Source of the DNA: Phragmites australis
Lineage: Eukaryota; Streptophyta; Magnoliopsida; Poales; Poaceae
Length of the DNA stretch: 64,000 bases
Direction: 5' to 3'
Assembly (NCBI RefSeq): GCF_958298935.1
Contig: NC_084921.1
Location: 39,341,001-39,405,000 of the forward strand
Both the position numbers and the translations under genes were made by a program. Under the pieces are notes generated by a model. That model searched no databases and was not told where the DNA came from. It saw nothing but the letters and a program-made list of their open reading frames with translations. The stretch's first letter is position 1; every line of letters starts with the position of its first letter. Below are positions 34,682 through 45,288 of the stretch, piece after piece.

Positions 34682-36080
34682 TGTAGGATTGAATATGCAC
34701 GAAATACCCAATCAGAGGGGGGTGAATGATTGCAAAAACCAAATTCATCAAACTCTGTATTCCACTCGAAACAGAATGCATAAGCTCTAGTAAAAATGAT
34801 GTCGAGAAAGATCTACTGGTCGGATTACTCTCAAATTTGGTCAGCTAAAATTAGATTAAATTACAAAACTAACCCAATAAGTATCAAGTAAATCGGATAT
34901 GTGGATCAAAAGTTATTCCTAGTAGAAATAAACTGTATCAACCAGTATCGAGTAGATCAAAATTTAGTCGAGTTGACAAAAAGCTACTCGAGAACAAGCC
35001 AATCCACTCAAAATTTTCTCAGATCAAACACTAGATATTCTAGCAAGGTTTTGGATGGATTAAATCATGATGAAACTTCATAGACACATGAAATTAACTG
35101 AAAACCAAAATTGAGCATGCAGAATATAAAACAGAGAGAAAATTCCGAATCAACAACTCATCAACTTACGAAACTTGATTTTCATTTTATAGATGAGTTT
35201 ACAAGATGCCTCTCCAAAGCATCCAACAAGGATTTCAATGAAATCCCAAAACAACTCTCGCTCGAGTTTCTCTATCTCTCTACTGCGTTGTTCTGCATGC
35301 TTACTACCCAATACAACAGACCTCTATATTTATAGGGTAGCCACATGCACAAAAGTGATCGAATCGAACTATAAATCCCTGTCATATTCAATCTGGTCTC
35401 TATCCTGATCTAATCACAAGAGGAAAAAACAACTTCCACTAATTAAGCTAATTAGCCAACTACTCTTACGTAATCATGCATGCACATCTCCCATGCACAG
35501 AGGCATGTATGTAACCAACTTAGAGTCCGTCTTCGACACTAATTCTTGTCTCAAGTCCAGCCACCACACGACTCCCTCGTGCATGCTCCAACTTGAACAT
35601 GAATTAGTCTTCATGTCCTCTCACAATCAGATCGCCTCCTTTGTCCATCGCAAAGCCTTGTCTCCATATGCATTGTTTTCTGAGCTCGAACATCCCGCAT
35701 GACATCTTTGATCACTACAACCTCAGTGCCTCCTAAACCTAGTCGCCGAACCTTAGTTCCTCCCTGAACTTAGTTCGTCCATCCATCATCGACCACGTTC
35801 GCCTTCGAGCAACACCTGCATATGAATCAAACAACAATCGAGTACGAGCACAAGTCCTTCCCAACTTGACTCAAGATCAGTTCACACAACTCCACGCAAA
35901 CTCCAAGCAAAATCAACATGCTAACATAAGCGTACCCAACTAATGATAACGCATCAAACCAACTATCCTATCCACGCATATCTTAGCAACTCATGAACAT
36001 CAACCAAATGTCATTACGCTAAATCACTTTGCTCTGCCAATTTCATCAATTAAACCAATTTTTCATCACATGATCTCACA
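34682..36080 (-). mobile_element. Solo LTR of a second copia family
   Basis: Minus-oriented: reading the minus strand, it ends with CACCCCCCTCTGATTGGGTA ... CCTACA at 34682. A 400-bp piece of the same family, opposite orientation, is at 40803-41194. The likely right end is CTCACA at 36080. Flanks GAATT (34677-34681) and TAATT (36081-36085) differ at one base, so the TSD and exact right end are tentative. No internal domains. Confidence 0.6.
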
Positions 36081-36889
36081 TAATTCTATTAATCAATCAA
36101 GTTTCTGGTGCTATAATATGATCCAATACAGTTGTCTTGATGATTCATGTGGTTTGCCAAAGAAATAAACCTATGGTTGCTAAAGTCAGCTTGAGGATAA
36201 CACGAATTATAAAGAAATGTGGCTAAATGATCAATTTAGCTTTAATCACTTGATCTAACTAAGTATTGGTTTCATATGTGAGTGTTTGCAAAGTCTACTG
36301 TCATGAATGCTTATTTGTCTAGTTTGAGATTGATGTTTGCTAGTTTTTAATGCTTGTATTGCCTCGGCTCAAGTGGATACTTACATGGTAATCACTTTTA
36401 ACATGATCCGGCTATGTGAACTTAAATGCATCAATAATTCTTCAGGATTAGCTTATAAAGCTTCATGCTCTTATGTCACTAGCTCAAGCTTCATGCTCTT
36501 ATGTCACTGGCTCAAGCTCCATAGCTCTTTGATGTTTCTAGCTTGTGCAAATGCTTTATGACATACTCGAGAAAACTCATTAGGTTTGCACATTCATCCA
36601 TTTCATGGAGTTTTTGTCCTTGATATTTGCACTAACAAAGGGGCAGAACATATGCACTAAATCACAAAGAAGAAGAATCCTGAAATCTGCGCATTCATCA
36701 ACAGGGAGCAATTGCATTTGGCTTGTCTTTGCCTCTCTCTTCGAGCTTTTGTGATCCTTCTTATGCCAAGTGACATCTTTTCTCTTTCTTGAGTTTTTTG
36801 TTCACTTGAATGAGCTTTTGTTGTTGAAAGTTTTGAAACCAAAATCTTTGAGCTTTGAGGGTTGTTAATGCACTCATCAAGGAGGAGAT
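36081..36889 (+). other. Copia 3' internal non-coding region with polypurine tract
   Basis: No protein domain. A 28-bp tandem pair (36459-36486 and 36487-36514) repeats AGCTTCATGCTCTTATGTCA plus CTNGCTCA. AAGGAGGAGAT at about 36879-36889 is a good polypurine tract directly before the 3' LTR start TGAGAAACC; it fixes the LTR boundary. Confidence 0.65.
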
Positions 36890-38245
36890 TGAGAAACCAA
36901 GTTAATGTGTCTTAATTTATGTGTGATGAGTGATTGAAAATGTTGTTATTTTGGTTTGTTGATTTGTGGGATTGCATTAGTATGTATATGTCTTGCAATT
37001 GTGACCTTGGCTAACCAAAGTTGCAAAGAATATGAAGTTGACGTGTTTGTTGCTGAGTTTAGAAAAATTATACACATGAATGCTCCAGCGCTGGTGTGTT
37101 TTTACACACCAGAAGGTTCGACGTTCAGATATGTTTCACGACGGAGTATTTCATCCCAGTGGCAAAAAATGAAGGATACACACCGGATGTTCTGGCACTC
37201 TGATGGGTCACACATCGAAGCATTCTAGGAGGAGGAGCTCTGGACTTCAACACGCCGGATGGTCCGACGCTAGGCAGCATAATGTGTCTGGGGTGAATAT
37301 TACACGCTGGGTGGTCTGGTGATGAGACAATAAGCATGTCAGACTAATATTTCTAGAGAGGATGCAAAATGGCCAAACTGAGGAGTTGAACACACTGGAT
37401 GGTCTGACGCTTAGGAGGAGTGAACATCGGATTATCCGGCGTTCACAATTTTCTATGGGATGTCTCTGTTCAAAGAGACATTGATTTATTCTAACTGGAG
37501 ATGGAATTAGAGATGTATGATTGCTTGTCTCATGCTGTACAGGTGATGGATGTAACTTGGCGGTTGACGACGGGGTGATCGCAGCCAAATGGGGTGCTTG
37601 GTGTCGGACAATCGAGCAGGCCATGCAGAGTCAAGGGTGGTCCTAATCTATGGATATGGAGATCAAGAAAAGGTGAGAAGGAGGATGAAGATGGTGTGTT
37701 AACAAAGTCAAGTGAACGGGATGCCGGTGCAAGTGATAAGGCAACCCGAGAGATTGGAAGCGGGAGAGACTTACAGGTGGTCAAGATTACAAGACGGAGT
37801 ACACACGTCGACATCGGGAGGCTTGCTTAAGGCATAAGCAAGTGCGGTGAGTCACGCCTTGAGAAGAATGCAAAGTAGTTTCACAATTTGGCCTCAAAAC
37901 TATGGACTGATGGAGTGCACGTAGCATTATCATGAAGGTTGCATTGAGGCTAAGCTAAGTCATGAAGAAGACATGACTGTTCGATGGATGGGGCAAAAAA
38001 TAGACTAAAATACCCCGGTGGTAGGTAGGAGGCCATTAGAAGAGAGAGGTATTTTGGCAACAAGGAGACTTAAGAGCAAAGTTACCTCCCTACGCTTATA
38101 AATAGAGGGGTAGAGCTGTGTGGTAGATGAGAGCCAACCATTTGAGTCTTGAGTGCTAGGTTTTAGAGAAGAGGAAAGGAGAGCTATCAAGGAAATTTGT
38201 GAGGTGTCCATTCACCCCCGTCTAGTTGTCAAACTCGATCCCACA
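36890..38245 (+). repeat. 3' LTR of the copia element
   Basis: 1356 bp, from TGAGAAACCAAGTTAATGTG to CTCGATCCCACA. Its 5' two-thirds match 20163-21099; its terminal CATTCACCCCCGTCTAGTTG block matches the LTR ends at 19542 and 45289 (inverted). It is shorter than the 1.93-kb LTR at 45289-47219 because the stretch before the end differs, so two LTR subtypes coexist. Confidence 0.85.
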
Positions 38246-38250
38246 CTATC

Positions 38251-39605
38251 ACATAGCTCTCAAATGGCTGGATCAAAGGGTTGAACCAGCCATTCCTCTC
38301 TATTTGCAGCCTAGGTTTCTTGACCCCTAAGTTTTCTAGATTGTTCCCAAAACACCCATCTCTTCCAATACATTCCTACCTACCATTGAGTGTATTTTTG
38401 TCTATCTTTTTTCTTGTCCATCGGGTGGCCTTGGCACCTTCATGACTTAGCTTCGCCTCGATGCAAATTTCGCGATGAGGCCACGTGCACTCCATCCTTC
38501 CACGATTTTGAAGCCAAACCATGAAACCGACTTGCACGTTGCTCAAAGTGTGACTCACCGTCACTTGCTTACATCTTAAGCAAACATCCCGATGTTGATA
38601 CGCCAGCAAGTCTTACACGTGTACTGTGTCTTGCGATCTTAACCGCTAGCAAGTCTCTTCCACTCCCGATCCCTCGGGACGCCTTGTCACATGCACCGAC
38701 ATCCTTTTCGCTTGACTTTGTCAATACGCCATTTTCATCCGTCTTCACACGCTTTGCTTCATCTCTACGGGTACAGCTTGGATCACCCTTGACTTTGCCC
38801 TACCTCCTTGATTGTTCGGCACCAAGCACCCCGCTTAGCCCCGATCATCCTGTTGTTGACCGCCAACTTTCATCTGTCACCTACACATCGTAAGACAAAC
38901 AAACACGTATCTCAAACTCCATAGTTAAGCACAAAGTCTAGTTAGCCATCATCAAAATCCATGTTGAAACACATCACATAGAAAACGTGAACATCGGATG
39001 ATCTGGTGCCGCCCTTTTTACGAGCACCGGACCATCTGGTATGTACATCTTTTCATGCTATGTAAACTTCCTGGAAAATACTCCAGTGAAGCCTCCGGTG
39101 CTCACCCTACTAATCACTGGATCATCCGGTGAGTACAATATCACCAGAAGTCATTTTGCAACCTCTCTGGAACAAATACTTTGGTGAATTCTCTGGTGTT
39201 CATAGATCCAATCGCTAGACCATCCGGTATGTATATCCCTACCAGACATGCTTTGCAACCTCTCTGAAAAAATTAGTCTAGTGTGCCCAGCTTTACATCG
39301 CCGGTCCATCCGGTGTACACTTCAAATCTTGCTTCTGCACTAAAATACTACAGCATGAAGCCTTCTAAGCACTGAACCATCCGATTAGTTCACTTTTCTG
39401 AACACTGTATCATCCGATGAGGCAAATTTTTCTAGACTCAGAGACAAAAATGCTAACTCCAATTTCTCTGAAACTTTTGTTAGTCATGATCATAATTGCA
39501 ATACATAAATATGCTCATACAATCCCGAAATCATCAAACCAAATTATCAACATTATCAATCACTCATTACATATATACCAAGACACATTTCAACTTGGTT
39601 TCTCA
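38251..39605 (-). mobile_element. Solo LTR of the copia family, 5' half (split by insertion)
   Basis: The second half of the LTR broken at 20162. In the uninterrupted copy at 45289-47219, sequence corresponding to 20140-20162 is immediately followed by that corresponding to 38251 onward. Its start (minus sense) is TGAGAAACCAAG at 39605, followed outward by TAATT (39606-39610), which matches TAATT at 19537-19541. Palindromic CGGACCATCCGG-type motifs recur at 39000-39420. Confidence 0.8.
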
Positions 39606-40318
39606 TAATTTTCTTTTTCACTAGCATTGTTTTTATTTCATCTTCTTCTAATTTTATGTGTTTTGTAACTAAATGACTCTAACCTCATAAAAAACTAAAG
39701 AGGGTATTTTTTTTTAATCAAAGATTATTGTGACAAAATATTGTAGCGAGGATAGCCACGCTATTAGTGTGGACCACCTTGCTAGTTATGTAAATATTTT
39801 AATAATTATATATAATCTCTTCATCAATTGTCTAATAGTATCTGGCCCCACTTCATTAGTTTTTGGCTCCACCTAAGTTGGAACCCACCTTACTTGTTTG
39901 GAAGGAGCAAAACATACAGGGAAAAGGCATTTTAGATACCCTATTCTACTTGAAAGGATGGGGAAGGGCTAAATATTTTAGATACCCTTCGCACTAGGTT
40001 GGTTTCAACCTAAGCAAAGCTATTCCAAAGATAATATAATTTCCTTGAGTTGAAAGAGTACTTGATAAGTCAACGCATGCATCATACATGCCAATAATCC
40101 TAAGGAATAAATTTACTTCACTCCCACCTATTTAGGTTCGTCTACTTCATCCCTCCAGCTATGAAACCATCTAAATAACCCCCAAACTATCCAAAACCGT
40201 CTAAATAACCTCCTGAGGCAGTTTTAGAGGTGGTTTTGCCCATGTGAACAGTGACCGACACCCTTAAAAGATCTCCCTCTTTTCTCTGATCCAATGGGAG
40301 ACCTTCCCAAGCTCCAAA
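39606..40318. repeat. Duplicated flank, copy 1
   Basis: This stretch matches 47220-47912 almost throughout, for example GATAGCCACGCTATTAG, ATAATATAATTTCCTTGAGT and GGCAGTTTTAGAGGTGGTTT. Both copies follow the start of the same LTR. The outer part (about 40130-40250) resembles the 209-bp TIR of the element at 56232, so the flank may itself be an old TIR transposon. No gene. Confidence 0.85.
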
Positions 40319-40593
40319 CAATACTACATAATCATTTTAGTGAGATACCCCTGTACAAACAGATCAACGGAACCGTCTGTACAAAGGGTACCACAGATGG
40401 CTCCAAACTAGTACCATTTGAGAAAATGGCAACGAGCAGTTTAACAAAGTGGGACGCTATATTACAGACGTTTCCAGTTTTGAACCGTCAGTACTATATG
40501 TAGTAATAGTACATATAGTTCTAGTTTGGAATTGTCTATATAAATGGAATAGTACAGATGGTTCCAAACTGAAAACCGCTTGTACTAATAGTG
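40319..40593. mobile_element. CACTA-type transposon terminus
   Basis: The minus strand at 40593 begins CACTATTAGTACAAGCGGTT, a CACTA tip, followed by subterminal repeats of GTACAGA/TCTGTAC and GGTTCCAAACT in both orientations. Subterminal arrays of this kind are characteristic of plant CACTA elements. The opposite CACTA end is not seen, so this is one end or a deletion derivative. Confidence 0.5.
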
Positions 40594-40654
40594 TCTCACT
40601 TGTTTGGACCGTATATGTTATATAGATTATTGTCAAACAATGATCAGTAATCAA

Positions 40655-40800
40655 TAATAGGTGAGATGGTAAGGAAGCTTCGCGTGAGGTTACAGGTTGC
40701 AGGTTCGACTCCCAGAAAACACACGCATGGTATTTCACGTTAAAAATCACGTGATTTGCGACCACACCTATATAATAATATAGGGGTGGTGTGGGTAAGA
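40655..40800 (+). repeat. tRNA-like or SINE-like fragment
   Basis: GGTTCGACTCC at 40702-40712 is a perfect RNA polymerase III box B, and GAGATGGTAAGGAAGC about 30 bp upstream could be a decayed box A. It does not fold as an obvious complete tRNA. It ends in an inverted repeat, CCACACCTATAT against ATATAGGGGTGGTGTGG (40762-40796). Probably a SINE remnant. Confidence 0.3.
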
Positions 40801-40802
40801 AA

Positions 40803-41194
40803 AATCTAGTGTTTGAGCTGAGAAAATTTCAAGTGATTTTGGATTGATCTCGAGTAGCTTTTTGTCAACTTGACTAGGTTTTCATCTACTCGATTCTTGT
40901 TGATACAGTCTGCTTTGACTAAGCATAATTATTGATCCACATATCCGATTGACTCGATTCTTATTGAGTTAGTTTTTTATTTGAATCTAGTTTATGCCAT
41001 TCAAACTTGAGGGAAATCAAACTAGTGGATCTTTCTCTACATTATTTTTTAATAGAGCTTGTACAATCTATTTTGAGTGGAACACTGAGTCTAAATTGAT
41101 TTTTAATTTGGGTGAATTAATCTTTGAATTTGGATTCTGCAATTATTCACCCCCCCCCCTCTAATTGCCTTATTAGAGTATAATCAATCCCACA
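40803..41194 (+). repeat. LTR fragment, same family as 34682-36080
   Basis: Inverted relative to 34682-36080. Shared blocks (in complement) include TCGGATATGTGGATCAA, GACAAAAAGCTACTCGAGA and CACTAGAT. It ends with CAATCCCACA at 41194, where copia sequence resumes. Only about 400 bp of the LTR end remain. Confidence 0.7.
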
Positions 41195-42900
41195 CAAAAT
41201 CAATGAAATGCGCATGTTGAGCAGATTGTGACCTCGTTACCCTCTGATCAAGTTCGCCAATCATCTGTTGCGAGGGGTGTCTCCACTAAATGTATTGAGG
41301 AGCCTCGCGATGTGAGAATATCTCCCTTTTAAACAATGCTAGTGCAGGCTCAAAAACAGCTAAAGTAGAAGTATAGGATGCAGGACCCTCTGCTGGAGCC
41401 GAAGAAGCAAGAGCCAGCTCAAAAGCGAGTGTGATAGCAGGAAGTAGTGGATCATCCTTATTATCACCAAACGCAGGAAGGTCGCCATCTACAAAGATAC
41501 TTTCGCTCATATCTTGATCACCTGCACACTCAAAAACATAACTTGCATAAGGGGTTGATTCATCAAAGGTCTCATCACAGGATTCAATGATGGTGTTAGT
41601 GTCAAGATTATAAACCCTATAAAAATGAGCATGAAGAGAATAACCCAAGAAGATCCCATCGAAATAATGTAACTCAAAAACTTGTCAAGATTCCACACTT
41701 TAGGATTAAGCAATGACATCCAAAAACTCTCAAGTAAAAAACCTTCGGCTTCATCCTAAAGTGCAATTCATAAGAAGTCACATTCAAGATCGAGCGCAAG
41801 AAAAATCTGATTGGATATATAGCAAGATGTGCTAATAGCCTCTGCCCAAAACTTCCAATGAGTCCTATACTCATTGAGCATCATCTTAGCCATCTCCACC
41901 AAAGTTTCATTCTTCCTTTTAGCCACGCTATTCTACTAAGGAACACGAGGGGCCGAAAATTGATACTCAATACCATGTTTAAGACATAAAGTATTAAAGA
42001 GATAGTTCTTGAACTCGGTGTTATTATCACTATAAATTATTTTTAATGCACCAGAGAGTTCCTTTAACAATCTCAAAGCTAAGCTCCGAAAGTGTGAGAA
42101 CACTTCATACTTGCTCACAAGAAAGAACACTCAAGAGTAGCGAGAGTAGTCATCAACAATAATTGTACATACAACTTCTCACCCACCGAACGAACTCGAG
42201 AATGACCAACAATGTCCATATTGAGAAGTTCTTCCGGTCATTCAGTCATCACCAGATTAACTAGTGGGTAAGAGGCAACAACCATCATGCTATGTTGACA
42301 AGGAGCACAAACAAGGTTCTTCTCAAACTTGAGCTTGGGCAATCCTCGGATCAAACCTAAGGCACTCAAACTGTAGCAAATCAAAACTCATGTATCCTAG
42401 CCTCATATGCCACATCAAAAGCTCAGAAGGAAGTTGAGTAATCAAACAATAATAAGACCCAAAAGATTCAGAAAAATTGACTCCAAGTACTCTCCCTACT
42501 TGAGAAATCTGACAAATAAAAACGCTTGAGGAATCAAGAACTTGGGAAGCATCATGCTTGAAGCGCACTTTCAATTTCTCATCCAATAACAGAGATACAG
42601 AAAGCAAATTGTATCCTAGATGCTCCACCAAAATCACATCCTAGAGAGTAAAACTCTCACTCACTCTGACCATACCTTTGGTCTTCACTCTTTCCTTTCT
42701 ATCATCCTCGAATGTGATGTACTCATGCCGCTTCATCGGGATGAGGCTAGAGAATCATGATGCATCTCTGATCGCATGGCGCGAACAACCAAAGTCGATG
42801 AGCCACTTGTTCTTCATGCCTCTATCTGCCACCTACATATGAGATGAATAGTAGGTAGATGGCTCGGTAATAGGTTAGACAAAAACCTCTTCGGAGTATA
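41195..42900 (-). pseudogene. Copia linker, integrase and protease (minus copy)
   Basis: Reading leftwards from 42860: protease WLIDFGCSRHAIRDAS, where the usual Asp-Ser-Gly is Asp-Phe-Gly; then VILVEHLGYNLLSVSLLLDE, ICQISQVGRVLGVNFSESFG and MWHMRLGYMSFDLL, where the second zinc-ligand His is Tyr. Integrase core pieces are VDDYSRYS, VFFLVSKYEVF and IYSDNNTEFKNYLFN (41936-42130). The linker MSESIFVDGDLPAFGDNKDD (near 41520) parallels MSESIFGGSNLSALGDDDND at 32266. The reading frame is broken many times. It ends near HFIDF where an LTR fragment cuts in. Confidence 0.8.
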
Positions 42901-43099
42901 ATACTGAGTCATTCGCCCTAAAGCAATAAAAGTAGGTGCATGTAAATCAACACTAGTGCACTGAGTGCGAGTACCATGATGAGGAAAATGTGGTCCGCCA
43001 AAGCATTGTGACTCAAAGCCTCTAACACGTGAACCACAACTATATGAATCATGATCATATCCACATTGGGCACCACCTATATGTGGAAAGTGAAGAGCA

Positions 43100-45200
43100 C
43101 TGGAACCTCATGAGTAGGAGCAAAAAAAAGGCTCATGTACGCCAAAAGAGAGGTGGTATATGTCCCGAATACTCCACTCACACTCTCGTTGTTCGTCCCT
43201 CTTATAGAGAAAGCAAAACCCAACTAGATAACCCTCTCTCTGGCAGTAGGTGCAGTGGTAGCGTCTCTCAGGTACTTGATTGCCGATCACTCTAGACTCT
43301 CTCACAAGGCATTCATCTTAGGCCGCGGAGCTCTCTTTGGTTATGGTGTGGGTTTCTTCTTGATGGGTTGTGGTGTAGCATTGATCTTTGATTTCTCGGC
43401 CTCAAGGGTAGTAGGTGTGATGAAAATAGTTTTACCATCCCCATTGTAAGCCGCCCTCTCAAAACTCAGTCCTATAGCTAAACCTACCTTATCTACGCAT
43501 ATTTTGGTCTTTGCCAAAATCATATTCATTTTGCCCTTGCCTTCTGAGCATTTCTCCACATGAGAAAGGAAATACTCATTCTTGGCCATAAGCTTTTGAA
43601 CGTTCTCTCTAACCCAACTGAGTTTGTCCTTAAAGACGATGTAGATGTATAAGTTTGGCTACACATCTTAGAACACAAAACACTCTCCAATCTAGACTCT
43701 AACTCTTTAATGTGCTTGACTTCCCCTTCAACATCCTTTGTGAGCAAATGACAATTCTTATAAGCGCCTAAGAAAGTAGATCTATACTCCTCTTCAAAGA
43801 GCTTCTTTTCAGCAGTCTCAAGCCGACTAGCGACTTGAGCATGCAAAGTCTGTAGCCCAGCAAACTCACTCATGACCATAAGACAACTATCACACTCCTC
43901 ATCTTTGGTCCAAGACCTAAGCAACTCAAGCTCAGATAAAGAATACTCTAGCCTAGTTTCAAATTCCTTAACCTCATGAACCGCTTACTTAAGCAGTCTA
44001 TCATGACTAAGAGCATCATTCAAGGTATCAATATAAATATAAAGCTAGTCATAGGAAGGCAATACCTCAAAGAGATCAAGCTCAGGTTCGCTGTCGATGT
44101 TGTCCACCATGAAGCAAAGTCCAGTGAAGTTCTTGTTCTTCATGGGCTGATCCTCCTCCTCTGAGCTCTCATCCTCGCTTGAGGAAGTGTCGACATTGCT
44201 GAGCACTGATACAAAAGCTTACGAAGTTGTCTTGGTTGCTTTCTTAGCCATCTTGTCATGGTTCTTGAAAAATGGCTTCTTGTTCTTCTTGTGCTGGTTA
44301 CGGTCGTAGTTGCTATCTTCCTTGTTCTTGAGTATGGAGCAGTCTGCCTTGAAATAAGTGGTGTCATCACACTCATAACAAGCATGAGAACCACCTCTCC
44401 TCCAGTCTCGTCAATTGTTGTAGAAGCCGGTGAACTTCTTTACAATCCAGGCAAGATCCTCATCATCAAGTGCATCCACCTGCTCTTCAGTGATAGAGAC
44501 CAAGGAAGACAAAGCAATCCGCTAGGTAAAGGGTTAGCACAAGAAAAAACCAACTCCAGCCTGACTACCACCACTATGTCCTGAAACCAACATCATGTTC
44601 TGAGACACGGTGTTTCCTAGACCTATCCTAGCCACTTTGGCTGTTTTTGTGGATTTTATTTTGCTGAAAAATTCATCACATGTCAATATGTCATAACTAG
44701 ATGATTCCTCAGTGATAGAAATCTTTACTTCCCATACATTACAATCAAGAGCATAGAAAAGTTTGATCACCCTCTCAAGATCAGAGTAAGGCAAAACCTA
44801 GTGGATCTAATATTGCTAACAATTTTATTAAATCAAGCAAACATGGCATACAAAGACTCTCTAGGACTTTGCACGAACATCTAATATTCCTGATTGTACG
44901 TGCTCTGGTACCAAGCCTTGGTCTGATTGGTACCCTCATGAAACACACTAAGAGTAGACCAAATCTATCTAGCAATACGGAGGTGCTCAACTCTATCAAA
45001 CTCAATATGACTTAGATTGGTGAATAATATATTTCTAGCCTTGTTGTTGACTTCATATTGTTCAATCTGAGCTTGAGAAGTGTGAGTGATAGGAATTTCA
45101 TAGTTGTAGTCTACAATCTTCCATATAACACTTCCTTGACTTACGAGATAAGCCTACATGCGCATCTTCCAGTACGAAAAAATCACGACGATCAAAGGAA
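43100..45200 (-). pseudogene. Copia gag (minus copy)
   Basis: From right to left: gag N-terminal pieces at 44534-45005 (LERVIKLFYALDCNVWEVKI, SSSYDILTCDEFFSKIKSTK), a zinc knuckle region near 44330-44400 (CYECDDTT-type residues), an acidic/Lys-rich segment at 44140-44394, a coiled-coil-like stretch at 43526-43924 (RLETAEKKLFEEEYRST, VKHIKELESRLESVL), then MAKNEYFLSHVEKCSEGKGK (43341-43589). It ends with CTYCQREGYLVGFCFLYKRD (43108-43305), a second metal-binding motif. Several frameshifts. The order is the same as in 27491-30720. Confidence 0.78.
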
Positions 45201-45273
45201 GGGAACTTTCAATGTCTCTTCATTGTGGCCTATGAATCACAAAGCCGATTAAGGTCAACAAGTGATCAAACCG

Positions 45274-45285
45274 GCTCTGATAACA
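45274..45285 (-). other. Primer-binding site (initiator tRNA-Met type)
   Basis: The minus strand reads TGTTATCAGAGC, one base away from the TGGTATCAGAGC complement of plant initiator tRNA-Met used by most copia elements. It lies right next to the LTR end, which confirms that 45289-47219 is the 5' LTR and that the element is on the minus strand. Confidence 0.85.
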
Positions 45286-45288
45286 ATT

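Larger units (their letters stand above)
20163..38245 (+). mobile_element. Ty1-copia retrotransposon, nested and decayed
   Basis: The element begins with TGAGAAACCAAG (20163) and ends with CCCACA (38245). It is flanked by ctacc (20158-20162) and ctatc (38246-38250), a TSD with one change. Order: partial 5' LTR (20163-21099), gypsy insertion, gag (27491-30720, interrupted by a solo LTR), protease-integrase (30980-32260), RT-RNase H (to 34160), 3' region with another LTR insertion, a purine-rich tract and the 3' LTR (36890-38245). PR-IN-RT order defines copia. The long gag with a coiled-coil-like region suggests a SIRE/Maximus-type lineage, which is an inference. Stops in every domain and loss of half the 5' LTR, the primer site and the gag start show it cannot move on its own. 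Confidence 0.8.

Noticed and set aside
40655..40800. Functional tRNA gene
   Set aside because: Box B is perfect but no complete cloverleaf or acceptor stem could be drawn, and box A is degenerate.
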